Below, piece by piece: positions 6,721 through 14,229 of a stretch of DNA of 37,110 nucleotides. Under the pieces are notes generated by a model, which was given only the letters and a program-made list of their open reading frames with translations, was not told the DNA's origin and searched no databases. This stretch comes from Candidatus Caldarchaeum subterraneum (lineage in GTDB: Archaea; Thermoproteota; Nitrososphaeria_A; Caldarchaeales; Caldarchaeaceae), in the NCBI GenBank assembly GCA_937934305.1, contig CALHAG010000022.1:1-37110 (forward strand), read 5' to 3'. Within the stretch, counting starts at the first letter, position 1. Each line of letters starts with the position of its first letter. Both the position numbers and the translations under genes were made by a program.

Positions 6721-8183
6721 AGAAATTGGAGGGGGACCTTGAGGGCTTTGTCAAACAGGCTGAGAACGCGGCCGAGAGAATACGAAACTGGGTCGCCCAG
6801 GGTGAGTTCATAGACATCTTCACTCACAACGACGCGGACGCGCTCTCCTCTGCAGGAATAATCGCCGCGGCCCTGCGTAGGGAGGATGCAAGGTTCAGGG
6901 TGAGGTCGCTTAACCGCATAGACGATTTCATCGAGCTCTTTAACACTGGATATGTCGAGTCGAAGTGCATCATCTTCACCGACATGGGCAGCGGCTACAC
7001 ATCCGAGCTCCTGCCCCTTTTAGGCAACAAGTCAGTAGCCATACTCGACCATCACGAGCCTGTGCAAGCTTCGCTGCCACCTGAGTGGGTGCATGTTAAC
7101 CCTCATCACTACGGTTTTGACGGCGCGAGGGAGATTAGCGCCTCCGGGGTGGCCTACTTCGTGGCCAAGGCCATGAACCCAGCCAACGTCGAATATTCTC
7201 CCATAGCTGTTGTGGGGGCCCTCGGAGACCTTCAGGACAAGAACACACAGCGAAGTCTTCACGGCCTCAACGAATACATCGTCGCCGAAGCCGTTGAAAA
7301 CAAGCTTCTAGAGGTGAAGGATGACATCATCCTCTACGGACGCACATTCAGACCGCTCCATGTCTCACTGGCCATGACGACAAGCCCCTACATACCGGGA
7401 ATAAGTGGAAACGAGCAAGCCGCATATAGCTTCCTAACTTCTCTGGGTATTGAGGTTAAGGAGGGTGAGCAGTGGCGCACCTTGGCCGACCTCTCGGAAG
7501 AAGAGAAGAAAAAGCTCTACAATGGACTGATAGAGTATCTGGTCTCCAGGAACCTGCCGACTACAATAGCCAACGAGCTCATAGGAAAAACCTACGACCT
7601 CGTAAAAGAATCTGTCTGGACCTATCTAAGCGATGCAAGAGAGTTCGCCACATTGCTCAACGCTTGCGGAAAATCGGGAAAAGCATGGGCGGGGATACTG
7701 GTGGCCATGGGAGCTCGTTCAGAAGCGTTGGAGGAGGCTCAGCGCATTCTTGAGGAATATCGTCTAAGCGTGGCGAGAGCCATGGATTATGTCTCACAGC
7801 CCGGTGTCCTTGAGGAACTTTCTCACATCGTGGTCCTCAAGGGCGGCGATGTGATAGATTATAGACAGGTTAGCTCAGTGGCGTCGATACTTTCGTCGTC
7901 GGGCCTTCTGCCGTCCGATAAGCCTTTGATAGCTTTGGCCAACGCGGGCAAGACCGTGAAAATATCGGCCCGCGCATCCAAACAGCTTGTTGACAGAGGC
8001 CTCAACCTCGGCTCCATCCTCAGCAGACTGGGGGCGCAGTTCGGTGGAAAGGGAGGAGGACACAACATAGCCGCGGGAGCTGAAATTCCCTATGACCATA
8101 TGATAAAGTTCCTAGCTGAGCTTGATAAGGCGGTGGGTGAAAATGTCGCATCCAGTAAAGGTGAGGTCACGCATAACGATTAG
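6717..8183 (+). CDS. RecJ-like DHH phosphoesterase / exonuclease (archaeal GAN type)
   Basis: The 488-residue product is a DHH-family nuclease of the archaeal RecJ group, some members of which (GAN) bind GINS in the replisome. Metal-binding motifs in order: FTHNDADALSSAG (I), FTDMGSGYT (II), AILDHHEP (III) and VGALGDLQD (IV), followed by a long linker and a C-terminal DHHA1 domain with FGGKGGGHNIAAGA. All active-site acidic and His residues are present, so it should be active on nucleic acid ends. The start is TTG at 6717, overlapping the S15 stop; pcc1 begins within its last 41 bases. Whether it acts in replication, repair or RNA turnover cannot be told from sequence. Confidence 0.88.
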   Translation: MKKLEGDLEGFVKQAENAAERIRNWVAQGEFIDIFTHNDADALSSAGIIAAALRREDARFRVRSLNRIDDFIELFNTGYVESKCIIFTDMGSGYTSELLPLLGNKSVAILDHHEPVQASLPPEWVHVNPHHYGFDGAREISASGVAYFVAKAMNPANVEYSPIAVVGALGDLQDKNTQRSLHGLNEYIVAEAVENKLLEVKDDIILYGRTFRPLHVSLAMTTSPYIPGISGNEQAAYSFLTSLGIEVKEGEQWRTLADLSEEEKKKLYNGLIEYLVSRNLPTTIANELIGKTYDLVKESVWTYLSDAREFATLLNACGKSGKAWAGILVAMGARSEALEEAQRILEEYRLSVARAMDYVSQPGVLEELSHIVVLKGGDVIDYRQVSSVASILSSSGLLPSDKPLIALANAGKTVKISARASKQLVDRGLNLGSILSRLGAQFGGKGGGHNIAAGAEIPYDHMIKFLAELDKAVGENVASSKGEVTHND

Positions 8184-8409
8184 TCCAAAAAATAGTCAAG
8201 ACGCCGAAGCCATATACAATTCCCTAAAGCCCGATGACAAACCGCTTCCGAGAGGCCTTTTCGTTGAGACAAGGCTGGAGAACAACATGGTGGTGGTTGA
8301 TATCGTCTGTGAAAGGGGGCTGGCATCTTTTCTAGCAACCGTCGACGACATCCTAAGAAGTGCAGCCCTATCAGAGAAAGCCGCAGAAACCCTCAGGACA
8401 AAAATATAG
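8143..8409 (+). CDS. pcc1: KEOPS subunit Pcc1
   Basis: Pcc1 dimerises KEOPS and contacts Kae1 and tRNA. The 88-residue protein has the short alpha-beta Pcc1 pattern: KVRSRITISPKNSQDAEAIY, the conserved LKPDDKPLPRGL, then VVDIVCERGLASFLATVDDI and a C-terminal helix. I choose ATG 8143 because homologues start close to the first beta-strand and a GGTGG purine tract lies just upstream; an in-frame ATG at 8122 would add seven basic residues. It overlaps the RecJ-like gene by 41 nt. With Kae1 and Bud32 this leaves only Cgi121 missing from the window. Confidence 0.88.
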   Translation: MSHPVKVRSRITISPKNSQDAEAIYNSLKPDDKPLPRGLFVETRLENNMVVVDIVCERGLASFLATVDDILRSAALSEKAAETLRTKI

Positions 8410-8410
8410 C

Positions 8411-8417
8411 TATATAG
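8411..8417 (+). promoter_or_regulatory. TATA box of rps3ae
   Basis: TATATAG just after the pcc1 stop is centred about 28 nt before the TTG start of rps3ae, consistent with a leaderless mRNA. The 32-base gap holds nothing else that I recognise. Confidence 0.55.
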
Positions 8418-8441
8418 AGACCAAGTAAACCATTCCCAGAG

Positions 8442-9056
8442 TTGTCGAAGAAAGTAAGTGAGCAGAAGAAGCCGAAAAAGGTCTATGAAATCTACGCTCC
8501 ACCATATTTCGGCGGGAGATGGCTTGGGTCGACGATGGCTGATGACCCGTCCAAGGTGTTGGGCAGAGTGTTGAGAACAAGCCTCTACGCGATAACCGAT
8601 GACTTCACCAAACAATACATGTTGATGCTTTTTAAGGTAATGGAGGTCAAGGACAGCGTCTGCAACACAGTCTTCTACGGACATGAATACGGCCGAGAAT
8701 ACCTTAGAAGCCTCGTCAAACGGGGGACAAACAAGATTGAATACATCTTTGACGTAACCACCAGAGACGGATTCGTCATACGCGTCTACCCCATAGTCTT
8801 CACAACTTCCCGAATATCCTCCTCCAAGAAGAAGGCAATTAGGAAGATTATGCGGGAGGTGTTGGAGGAGTCTGCCGCTAACCTGACTCATGACCAGCTT
8901 GCTCAGGAGCTTGTGCTCGGAAAAACCGCGTCAGACATTTACAACAGGGTTAAGAAAATTGTGCTCCCTCGTCACGTCGGCGTCTACAAGAGCAAGGTAA
9001 TCAAGCTCGGCAAAATAGAGGCCGCCAAACCCGTGGAGCAGGAGGCGGCAGCTTAA
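8442..9056 (+). CDS. rps3ae: Small ribosomal subunit protein S3Ae (eS1)
   Basis: S3Ae is a small-subunit protein near the mRNA exit region, absent from Bacteria in this form. The 204-residue product has the YEIYAPPYFGGRWLGSTMAD opening, the LGRVLRTSLYAITDD block and REYLRSLVKRGTNKIEYI, then a C-terminal helix pair. The predicted start is TTG at 8442; the TATA element 28 nt upstream favours it. The C-terminus is Ala/Glu-rich, as in many archaeal S3Ae proteins. The DUF2095-like gene begins immediately after its stop. Confidence 0.95.
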   Translation: MSKKVSEQKKPKKVYEIYAPPYFGGRWLGSTMADDPSKVLGRVLRTSLYAITDDFTKQYMLMLFKVMEVKDSVCNTVFYGHEYGREYLRSLVKRGTNKIEYIFDVTTRDGFVIRVYPIVFTTSRISSSKKKAIRKIMREVLEESAANLTHDQLAQELVLGKTASDIYNRVKKIVLPRHVGVYKSKVIKLGKIEAAKPVEQEAAA

Positions 9057-9386
9057 GTGGAGATTGACGTGGAAGATTTTAGGAGAAAGTTTCCCGCTCT
9101 CTATAAGGAGATTGTGGAGAGGAAGATGGTTCTCCGCGTCTCCGGTGTCAGGAATATGAAGGAATTCGCGGAAGAGGAGGCGGCCCACACGGGTCCCACA
9201 GTAATAGATTATCTGCGGCGATGCGACACAGAGGAGCAGGGACGTGAGGTTATCAACTATCTACGTAACCGAGGAGAGATATCTGAAGAGGTTGCTGAAA
9301 GTCTTCTTAAGCAGCTGGATGAAAAAGGGATTAGGAGCTTCGGCTCCCGCAAACAGCCTGGACACTATCTACGGGAGGGGCTTTAG
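9057..9386 (+). CDS. DUF2095-like archaeal protein of unknown function
   Basis: The 109-residue product resembles the archaeal DUF2095 family, recalled by its FRRKFPALYKEIVER opening and VSGVRNMKEF strand; no function is known to me. The rest is acidic and helical (SEEVAESLLKQLDEKGIRSFG), possibly a small all-alpha protein-binding module. It starts with GTG at 9057 directly after the S3Ae stop, with no gap, so it is cotranscribed and perhaps involved in translation. It ends 4 nt inside the convergent YchF-like gene. The family assignment is tentative. Confidence 0.6.
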   Translation: MEIDVEDFRRKFPALYKEIVERKMVLRVSGVRNMKEFAEEEAAHTGPTVIDYLRRCDTEEQGREVINYLRNRGEISEEVAESLLKQLDEKGIRSFGSRKQPGHYLREGL

Positions 9387-10591
9387 CCCCTTTTCTTTGT
9401 TGAGACGATTGATACAACTTCACCGGGTTTTAACAAGTGGTCGTCGGCTAGCCTCAGACCTGTTTTTGCGTCGACCGCATATAGGTATCCTTCTCCAAGC
9501 TCTGTATGTATTTTGTATGCGAGCTGCCTTGGTGTGGAGTTGCGCGGCATCAGGTATACGTCTGGTAGGACGCGGCCCTCGTGGTCTGTGAGGGTGTGCG
9601 GGTTCTCGACAGGGTAAACAGGTATGTATCCGAGTTTTTCGAGGTAGGCCATGTTCACCAGCTTCTGAACACCTGTTCCACCCCATCTCTCGAACACGTT
9701 CTCCCTAATGTATTCGAGAGCCTTCTTCTGCTGAGGAGTGAGTTTAGACTCGTCAACCATCTCAAAGTTATTGTCGCCCGGGACATATTTGACTAAGCCT
9801 TTCGAGGCTGCGAGGCGGAGAGTTCTCTCGGCTTCTGCTGAGACCGGCACCACGTCATAGCCCCGTTGAACAAGCTTCTCCACGTTTTTCTCTGAACCTT
9901 TAACATCGGCCTTGTTAGCTGCAACGATGAAGGGCTTCGACCTCCGCCGTATCATGGTGGCCAGTTTTAGAAGCTCCTCCTCCTTCCAGGACACAGGCTT
10001 CGACCTGTCCAAACCAGCCGCGTCGATGGCCTCAGAAACCACGTTCTCGTCGACACCAAGTCCCGAAAGCTTCTTGCTCAGCTCCAGGGTCAGCGAAACC
10101 TGCTTGGCCTCGGCGGCCCTTGATATCCTGGGCCAGTCTCGTGAAATAATCTCAGCCAGCCAAGCGTCGAATTCGTCGAGAACCATTTCCACATCCTCTA
10201 CGGGGTCGTGGGTGAATGGCTCGGCAGGGGTGCCGTCGGCGAGTGTTGCACCCGAGACGTCGGCAACAATGATTAGTAGCGAGGCCTGCCTTATCTCGTC
10301 GAGGAACTTGAGGCCGAGGCCTTTGCCCTTGTGGGCTTCACGTATTATTCCGGGGCAGTCGATTATCTGTATGGGGACGAGTCTTACGCCGTCTATGCAT
10401 ATAGAGTTTCTCGGGTTGTCTCTGACGCCGAGTTTTTTGCAGACACATTCTACTCGGACATATGTGACGCCGACGTTGGTTTTCTTTGTTGTAAAGGGAT
10501 AGTTGGCTATCTCGACGTTGACCATGCTTAGAGCTGAGAAAAGAGTGCTTTTCCCAACGTTTGGTTTACCAACTATACCCGCTATCTCCAT
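9383..10591 (-). CDS. YchF/Obg-like GTP- or ATP-binding protein with TGS domain
   Basis: This 402-residue protein is an archaeal member of the YchF/OLA1 group of P-loop NTPases. Motifs: GKPNVGKSTLFSAL (G1, residues 8-21), IDCPGIIREAHKGKGLG (G3), AANKAD (G4) and VPVSAEAERTLR (G5), with a helical insert after G3 and a C-terminal TGS domain (TDHEGRVLPDVYLM ... GEVVSIVSTKKRG). Such proteins bind ribosomes; the bacterial and human relatives prefer ATP. The neighbour L15e and the two-base gap to it fit a translation-linked role. ATG 10591 is the first codon of the P-loop strand, as in homologues. Confidence 0.9.
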   Translation of the reverse strand: MEIAGIVGKPNVGKSTLFSALSMVNVEIANYPFTTKKTNVGVTYVRVECVCKKLGVRDNPRNSICIDGVRLVPIQIIDCPGIIREAHKGKGLGLKFLDEIRQASLLIIVADVSGATLADGTPAEPFTHDPVEDVEMVLDEFDAWLAEIISRDWPRISRAAEAKQVSLTLELSKKLSGLGVDENVVSEAIDAAGLDRSKPVSWKEEELLKLATMIRRRSKPFIVAANKADVKGSEKNVEKLVQRGYDVVPVSAEAERTLRLAASKGLVKYVPGDNNFEMVDESKLTPQQKKALEYIRENVFERWGGTGVQKLVNMAYLEKLGYIPVYPVENPHTLTDHEGRVLPDVYLMPRNSTPRQLAYKIHTELGEGYLYAVDAKTGLRLADDHLLKPGEVVSIVSTKKRG

Positions 10592-10593
10592 AC

Positions 10594-11025
10594 CTAGTGT
10601 GCCTGAACCGCAGGATGACTTGGGTCCACGGCCACAACCTCATACCATCGATACAGCGAATCCTGTGCAAGGGGATAGGCTCCGAGAGGCTTGAGGTTGG
10701 GGAATTGTTTGATAAATCTCTGAACAGCCTCCTCCTTCATTGACACGTTGACCTTGTGCTTCACAACGCCGAGGGCTTTCTGCCTTCTGCCCGACCTAGG
10801 CCTCGGTTTGCTGAAACCTCCTCTCCGCACACGGACCAAGGCGACGACGTAGCCCTGCTTAGCCTTGTAGCCCAGTTCTCGGGCACGGTCTATTCGCAGG
10901 GGTTTTTCCACGCGTTCCACCGCCTTCATCCTACGCCAAGCAACCATCCTCTTCCTCAACTGGGAGCGGAGAGCCTCGGGCCTCTCGCGCCAAAGCTTCT
11001 GCATCATCTTATACATGGACGTCAA
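10594..11025 (-). CDS. rpl15e: Large ribosomal subunit protein L15e (eL15)
   Basis: The product is archaeal L15e, a large-subunit protein in the core of the particle. It shows YKMMQKLWRERPEALRSQLR, the RARELGYKAKQGYVVALV block, VRRGGFSKPRPRSGRR and the closing YRWYEVVAVDPSHPAVQ. Length (143 aa) is somewhat shorter than the family's 185-200, ending soon after DPSHPAVQ, the C-terminal tail being absent. Two starts are possible: TTG 11025, matching a TATA about 30 nt upstream, or ATG 11016, matching homologues (MYK). The YchF-like gene follows after two bases. Confidence 0.92.
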   Translation of the reverse strand: MTSMYKMMQKLWRERPEALRSQLRKRMVAWRRMKAVERVEKPLRIDRARELGYKAKQGYVVALVRVRRGGFSKPRPRSGRRQKALGVVKHKVNVSMKEEAVQRFIKQFPNLKPLGAYPLAQDSLYRWYEVVAVDPSHPAVQAH

Positions 11026-11050
11026 GCTAACAACGACGGGAAAAGGTTGT

Positions 11051-11075
11051 TCTTAAACCTTGAAAACCTAATAAC
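11051..11075. promoter_or_regulatory. Divergent promoter region, L15e and exosome-associated gene
   Basis: TCTTAAACC (11051-11059) read on the minus strand is about 30 nt before the L15e start; CCTAATAAC (11067-11075) on the plus strand is about 27 nt before the ATG at 11099. Both spacings suit TATA boxes for leaderless mRNAs. The 73-base gap holds no other recognised element. Confidence 0.45.
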
Positions 11076-11098
11076 GCCTCGGACAAAAACAGGACAGG

Positions 11099-11500
11099 AT
11101 GCTTAGGCTGGTGAGGCTTACCGTTAGGACACACGTATACTCGACCGAGAGCATCGAGAAGGTGAAAAAAGCTGTCCAAAACATCTTAGGCGATAATATT
11201 CTACAGTCGAGTAAAACAAGCCTCACAGGTCATTTCGGAGACACTATAACAGTTTTGGAGTATGTGTGTGAAGACCCTGAAGTGGTGGGCGAGGTCTTTA
11301 AACGGGTTGTTGCAAAGGTTGGCATGAGTGTTGTCGGGGTTGAGGAAAAAGGAGGAGGCGGAGGAAAACTACACATTCGCCTTGACAAGCAAAAAGCCTA
11401 TTTGGATGAGGTTGCGGCGGAGGACATCGATCCTATCAAGCTCGAGTTCACTTATGTCGGTGACTGGCGAGAGGCGTTGAAATGGCAAAGCATTACGTAG
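11099..11500 (+). CDS. Predicted exosome-associated RNA-binding protein (COG1325-like)
   Basis: The 133-residue product looks like the archaeal COG1325 family, a dsRBD-like predicted RNA-binding protein proposed as an exosome partner. It has alternating strands and helices (VRLTVRTHVYSTESIEKVKK, SSKTSLTGHFGDTITVLEY) and a glycine-rich loop before a C-terminal LHIRLDKQKAYLDEV strand-helix. The assignment rests on this pattern and on gene order: L15e, this gene, Rpp30 and Pop5 travel together in many Archaea. It starts at ATG 11099 and overlaps the Rpp30 gene by 19 nt. Confidence 0.7.
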   Translation: MLRLVRLTVRTHVYSTESIEKVKKAVQNILGDNILQSSKTSLTGHFGDTITVLEYVCEDPEVVGEVFKRVVAKVGMSVVGVEEKGGGGGKLHIRLDKQKAYLDEVAAEDIDPIKLEFTYVGDWREALKWQSIT

Positions 11501-12093
11501 ACTTTTACCTTAGAAGGCTTGACGCGGGGATGGCGTCAGTCCTTAGCGTCCATGGGTTTGGAACAGTTTGCGTAGAGGAGCGTGTGCGGGATGAGGTTTT
11601 GAAGAGCTTGGAGGGTGTGAAGGTTTACGGAAAAGCTGTGGCGAATGCTTCAAGCAGAGGTGAGGTTTTGGAGTTTGCCCGAAAAAATTACGGTAAACGG
11701 GTCATAAGCATAAGGCCCTTTTCCCGCGAAGCTTTAATGACCGCTGGGCGGGATGAAAGAGTTGCATCGGTGATTGTTCACGGCGAAGTTGCTGATTTTG
11801 ATAGACACGTCGCCGAGGTTCTTCTCAACCCTGTCGAGGTCACTGTCTCTGATTTGGTGGAGTGTTTTCAGAGTGTAAACAGCTGGGGGAGGGTTACGAG
11901 ATTTCTGCAGCGTGCATCAGCTGTCGGCAAAAAGATAATTGTATCGAGTGGAGCCGCTGAGGCGGAGGAAATACTGCCACCACATCAGCTGGGCTACGTT
12001 GCCGCAGCCTTGACCGGTGGAAAAAACCTAGACACCAAGCCTGTCTCGGAAACTCCGCTGAAAATTTTGAGGGATAAGATGTTTGGGCGTTAG
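11482..12093 (+). CDS. rnp3: RNase P protein subunit Rpp30 (Rnp3)
   Basis: Rpp30 is a TIM-barrel-like subunit that pairs with Pop5 and helps the RNase P RNA cut tRNA 5' leaders. The 203-residue protein has the FYLRRLDAGMASVLSVHGF opening, the GKRVISIRPFSREALMTAGRD strand, SVIVHGEVADFDRHVA and the C-terminal block with PHQLGYVAAALTGG, which corresponds to the family's helical end. It is somewhat short (about 210-230 in many Archaea) and sequence identity to well-known members is low, but the context, directly before Pop5 with an 11-nt overlap, supports the call. Confidence 0.82.
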   Translation: MAKHYVDFYLRRLDAGMASVLSVHGFGTVCVEERVRDEVLKSLEGVKVYGKAVANASSRGEVLEFARKNYGKRVISIRPFSREALMTAGRDERVASVIVHGEVADFDRHVAEVLLNPVEVTVSDLVECFQSVNSWGRVTRFLQRASAVGKKIIVSSGAAEAEEILPPHQLGYVAAALTGGKNLDTKPVSETPLKILRDKMFGR

Positions 12094-12391
12094 AGTGTAT
12101 AGGATGAGGAAGCGTTACGTCAGCGTAACATGTAGTAGAAGAGTGTCTGGAGAGGCTTTAGAGAATGCTGTGAAAGAATGTTTCACAAAGCTCTATGGGC
12201 TTGATGGGCTTGTGCAGTCTGGGTTGAGGAGGATTAGCGTCGGAGGACAGCCTGTTTTCCTCTGCGGACATCTATGGGTGCCGAGGCTTGTGCTGGCTTT
12301 GACCCTTGTGAGACAAATCGGCGATACTCCAGTGGTTCTCAAGACCGTGGAAGTTTCGGGAACGGTTAGAAGCCTATGGGATATGAGATAG
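12083..12391 (+). CDS. rnp2: RNase P protein subunit Pop5 (Rnp2)
   Basis: Pop5 heterodimerises with Rpp30 in archaeal RNase P. The product (102 aa from TTG 12083) carries MRKRYVSVTC near its start, as in Pop5 proteins, then an alpha-beta core (LENAVKECFTKLYGLDGLV) and VFLCGHLWVPRLVLALTLVR, which corresponds to the RNP-like beta-alpha-beta part. TTG 12083 has a GAGGG purine run nine bases before it; ATG 12104 (MRKRY) matches the usual family N-terminus, so the start is uncertain. It overlaps both the Rpp30 gene and the following CPBP gene. Confidence 0.8.
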   Translation: MGVRVYRMRKRYVSVTCSRRVSGEALENAVKECFTKLYGLDGLVQSGLRRISVGGQPVFLCGHLWVPRLVLALTLVRQIGDTPVVLKTVEVSGTVRSLWDMR

Positions 12392-13041
12392 GCAGAGAGA
12401 TACGAGACATTTTGCTTGCCTTGGCGCTGGCCTTGGCCGCTCTCTATACGGGTGGCTTGGCTGCGGCATACACAGGACTCAGCAACATATGGTCTTCTCA
12501 GCTGGCTCTTCTCGCCGTTGCACTCTTTCTCAGCAGGACAAGGATGCTTGACCCAGGACTCAGAGAAATTAGAGGAGTTTATACAGGGTTAATCCTGGGG
12601 CCCATCGCCACACTCTCAGCCATCATCGCTTCTCTACTCTGGTCCAACCTATTCCCCCAGACCACCGCAGCTCGTCAGCTAACGGTAGCCCTCACCCCAT
12701 CAAGCACAGCCGAATACCTGCTTTACCTAGGTCTCACTCTTTTTGTGGTAGCCCCTGCCGAGGAGATTATTTTCCGCGGAATTGTTCACAGAAAACTATC
12801 ACGGTTCATGAGAAAAGGTTTCGCGGATATAGTTTCTTCGATGGTTTTCGCGGCGGCTCATTCGGATTTGTCGAGGATTGGGCCCACGTTTGTCCTCGGT
12901 CTTTTCCTCGCCCATAGCGTGGACAGAACAAGGTCACTAACTCCAGCCATTATAATCCACGCCATAAACAACACAGCCTACATCACATTACTATTCCTGA
13001 GCTCTTCCGCATTTGCTGCAGAAAACCTCATTCTCCCTTAG
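12376..13041 (+). CDS. CPBP-family intramembrane metalloprotease (CAAX-like)
   Basis: The 221-residue product is a multispanning membrane protein with the three CPBP signature motifs: EEIIFRG (catalytic Glu pair and Arg), FAAAHSD (His) and HAINN (His/Asn). Several hydrophobic segments are visible: LLALALALAALYTGG, LALLAVALFL, LILGPIATLSAIIASLLW, LTLFVVAPA and the last one, ending LLFLSSSAF. Relatives cleave prenylated or signal peptides, but substrates in Archaea are mostly unknown. ATG 12376 overlaps Pop5 by 16 nt. The last 51 bases overlap the end of the convergent tatC gene. Confidence 0.88.
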   Translation: MGYEIGREIRDILLALALALAALYTGGLAAAYTGLSNIWSSQLALLAVALFLSRTRMLDPGLREIRGVYTGLILGPIATLSAIIASLLWSNLFPQTTAARQLTVALTPSSTAEYLLYLGLTLFVVAPAEEIIFRGIVHRKLSRFMRKGFADIVSSMVFAAAHSDLSRIGPTFVLGLFLAHSVDRTRSLTPAIIIHAINNTAYITLLFLSSSAFAAENLILP

Positions 13042-13854
13042 CCCGTTTCCGCAGAACTTGCAGTGGCCGACAATCGTGGTTTTCAACCTGTTCCTCTCAA
13101 CCCTCTTAGCGACAAACAGCGAAGATTCTATCAAGACGACGAGGGGGAGGAAAAGGACCGCGTTTCCGACTAGCCATCCGTCGGGTGTTATGATTGCGAC
13201 CAGGATGTAGAGTATGCCGTAGACGTATAGCCTGTTGCGACTTATCAAATCCGTGCTGATTACCCCGAACCTGACGAGAAGGACGAGAACCGCGGGCGAT
13301 GTGAAAACTACTCCGATAAGAAGGACGGTGGTGAAGACGAGGCTGTAGAAATCCATGGCGCAGACAGTCGGTATCACTCCAGCCAACTCGAAGAAGAAAA
13401 CCATAGCACGCATGATGAGAGGAGCAGCGACAAAGTAGCCGAACACCCCTCCCAATGCGAAGAGAGCCGCAAAAGCCAAAGTAAACCCATAGATCAATCT
13501 GCGCTCATGTGGGTAGAGAGCAGGGTCAACGTAGGCATATGTCTCGTACCCTATCACAGGCATTATGGTCGCTATCGCTAGGAAAGCTGCGGCGAGAAAA
13601 AATATCTCAAAAGGAGATGTCATAGAGCAGCCGATTATCTCGATTCTGGCGCCCGCCAAGTCTTGGACTATTCTTTTCAGAACAAGCGTCACCATAGGCT
13701 CGTAGAACTCAGGGTTTCGGAGAATTTCTGTCAGGTCTGCTGGGAAAGCCATCCAAAAGATAAGCGCGACCACGAAAGAAATCATCACAACTTTCACTCG
13801 GTTCTTTAGCTCACGTAAATGCTCGATAAGAGGCATTTCCTTATCTTTGCTCAA
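12991..13854 (-). CDS. tatC: Sec-independent translocase protein TatC with C-terminal zinc ribbon
   Basis: TatC recognises twin-arginine signal peptides in the Tat export pathway. The 287-residue protein starts MPLIEHLRELKNR, the family's N-terminal motif, has hydrophobic spans (VVMISFVVALIFWMA, AAFLAIATIMPVIGY, FTLAFAALFALGGVFGY, LVFTTVLLIGVVFTSP and two near the C-terminus) and ends with a cytosolic tail that contains CKFCGN followed by CSKCGR, a zinc ribbon not usual in TatC. TTG 13854 is 26 nt from a TATA-like element. TatA is encoded just upstream on the same strand. Confidence 0.94.
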   Translation of the reverse strand: MSKDKEMPLIEHLRELKNRVKVVMISFVVALIFWMAFPADLTEILRNPEFYEPMVTLVLKRIVQDLAGARIEIIGCSMTSPFEIFFLAAAFLAIATIMPVIGYETYAYVDPALYPHERRLIYGFTLAFAALFALGGVFGYFVAAPLIMRAMVFFFELAGVIPTVCAMDFYSLVFTTVLLIGVVFTSPAVLVLLVRFGVISTDLISRNRLYVYGILYILVAIITPDGWLVGNAVLFLPLVVLIESSLFVAKRVERNRLKTTIVGHCKFCGNGLRENEVFCSKCGRAQE

Positions 13855-13873
13855 CCGTCGTCAACCAAAAAAT

Positions 13874-13884
13874 GGATAAATTAG
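13874..13884 (-). promoter_or_regulatory. TATA box of tatC
   Basis: On the minus strand CTAATTTATCC is centred about 26 nt before the tatC TTG, fitting a leaderless mRNA. It lies in the 37-base gap between tatA and tatC, so tatC can be transcribed separately from tatA. Confidence 0.5.
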
Positions 13885-13891
13885 TTCTACT

Positions 13892-14185
13892 TTAGGCTGT
13901 TTTCTGAGATTTTTCCACAATCTCCTTGGCTATCTGGTCCCTCGTCTTGCCCTCGGTGGATATGTTGAGGGCTCTGGCGACCTCGAGAAGTTTGTCATCA
14001 GGAGGAGATGCAGCCGTTGTGGCTGCTTTTGATATCTCTTCCTCCAGCCCCTTCTGAGCTTTCTCGAACTCCCGCTTAGCCTGACCTATTGACTTGGCGA
14101 TTTTAGGCAGTTTATCTGGCCCCCATAGGAAAAGGACCAACACTACAACCGCTACAACAATCCACTCGATGCCTTGTATCGCCAT
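13892..14185 (-). CDS. tatA: Sec-independent translocase protein TatA
   Basis: TatA oligomers open the Tat pathway pore when recruited by TatC. The 97-residue product fits exactly: a short N-terminal hydrophobic helix (EWIVVAVVVLVLFLWG), the conserved FLWGPDKLPKIAKSIG hinge and an amphipathic helix with KREFEKAQKGLEEE, then a polar linker and a C-terminal helical segment (LLEVARALNISTEG) that is longer than in most TatA. A TATA-like CTTAAG sequence about 35 nt upstream is weak. It is followed by tatC on the same strand. Confidence 0.93.
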   Translation of the reverse strand: MAIQGIEWIVVAVVVLVLFLWGPDKLPKIAKSIGQAKREFEKAQKGLEEEISKAATTAASPPDDKLLEVARALNISTEGKTRDQIAKEIVEKSQKTA

Positions 14186-14229
14186 GGTCTCGCCCGATTA
14201 TGCTTCGCAACAGCTCCTCTTAAGCGTTG

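Noticed and set aside
8196-8891. Long minus-strand ORF of 231 codons
   Set aside because: It is antisense to pcc1 and rps3ae, matches no family, is Ser/Val/Cys-rich and lacks any promoter or partner.
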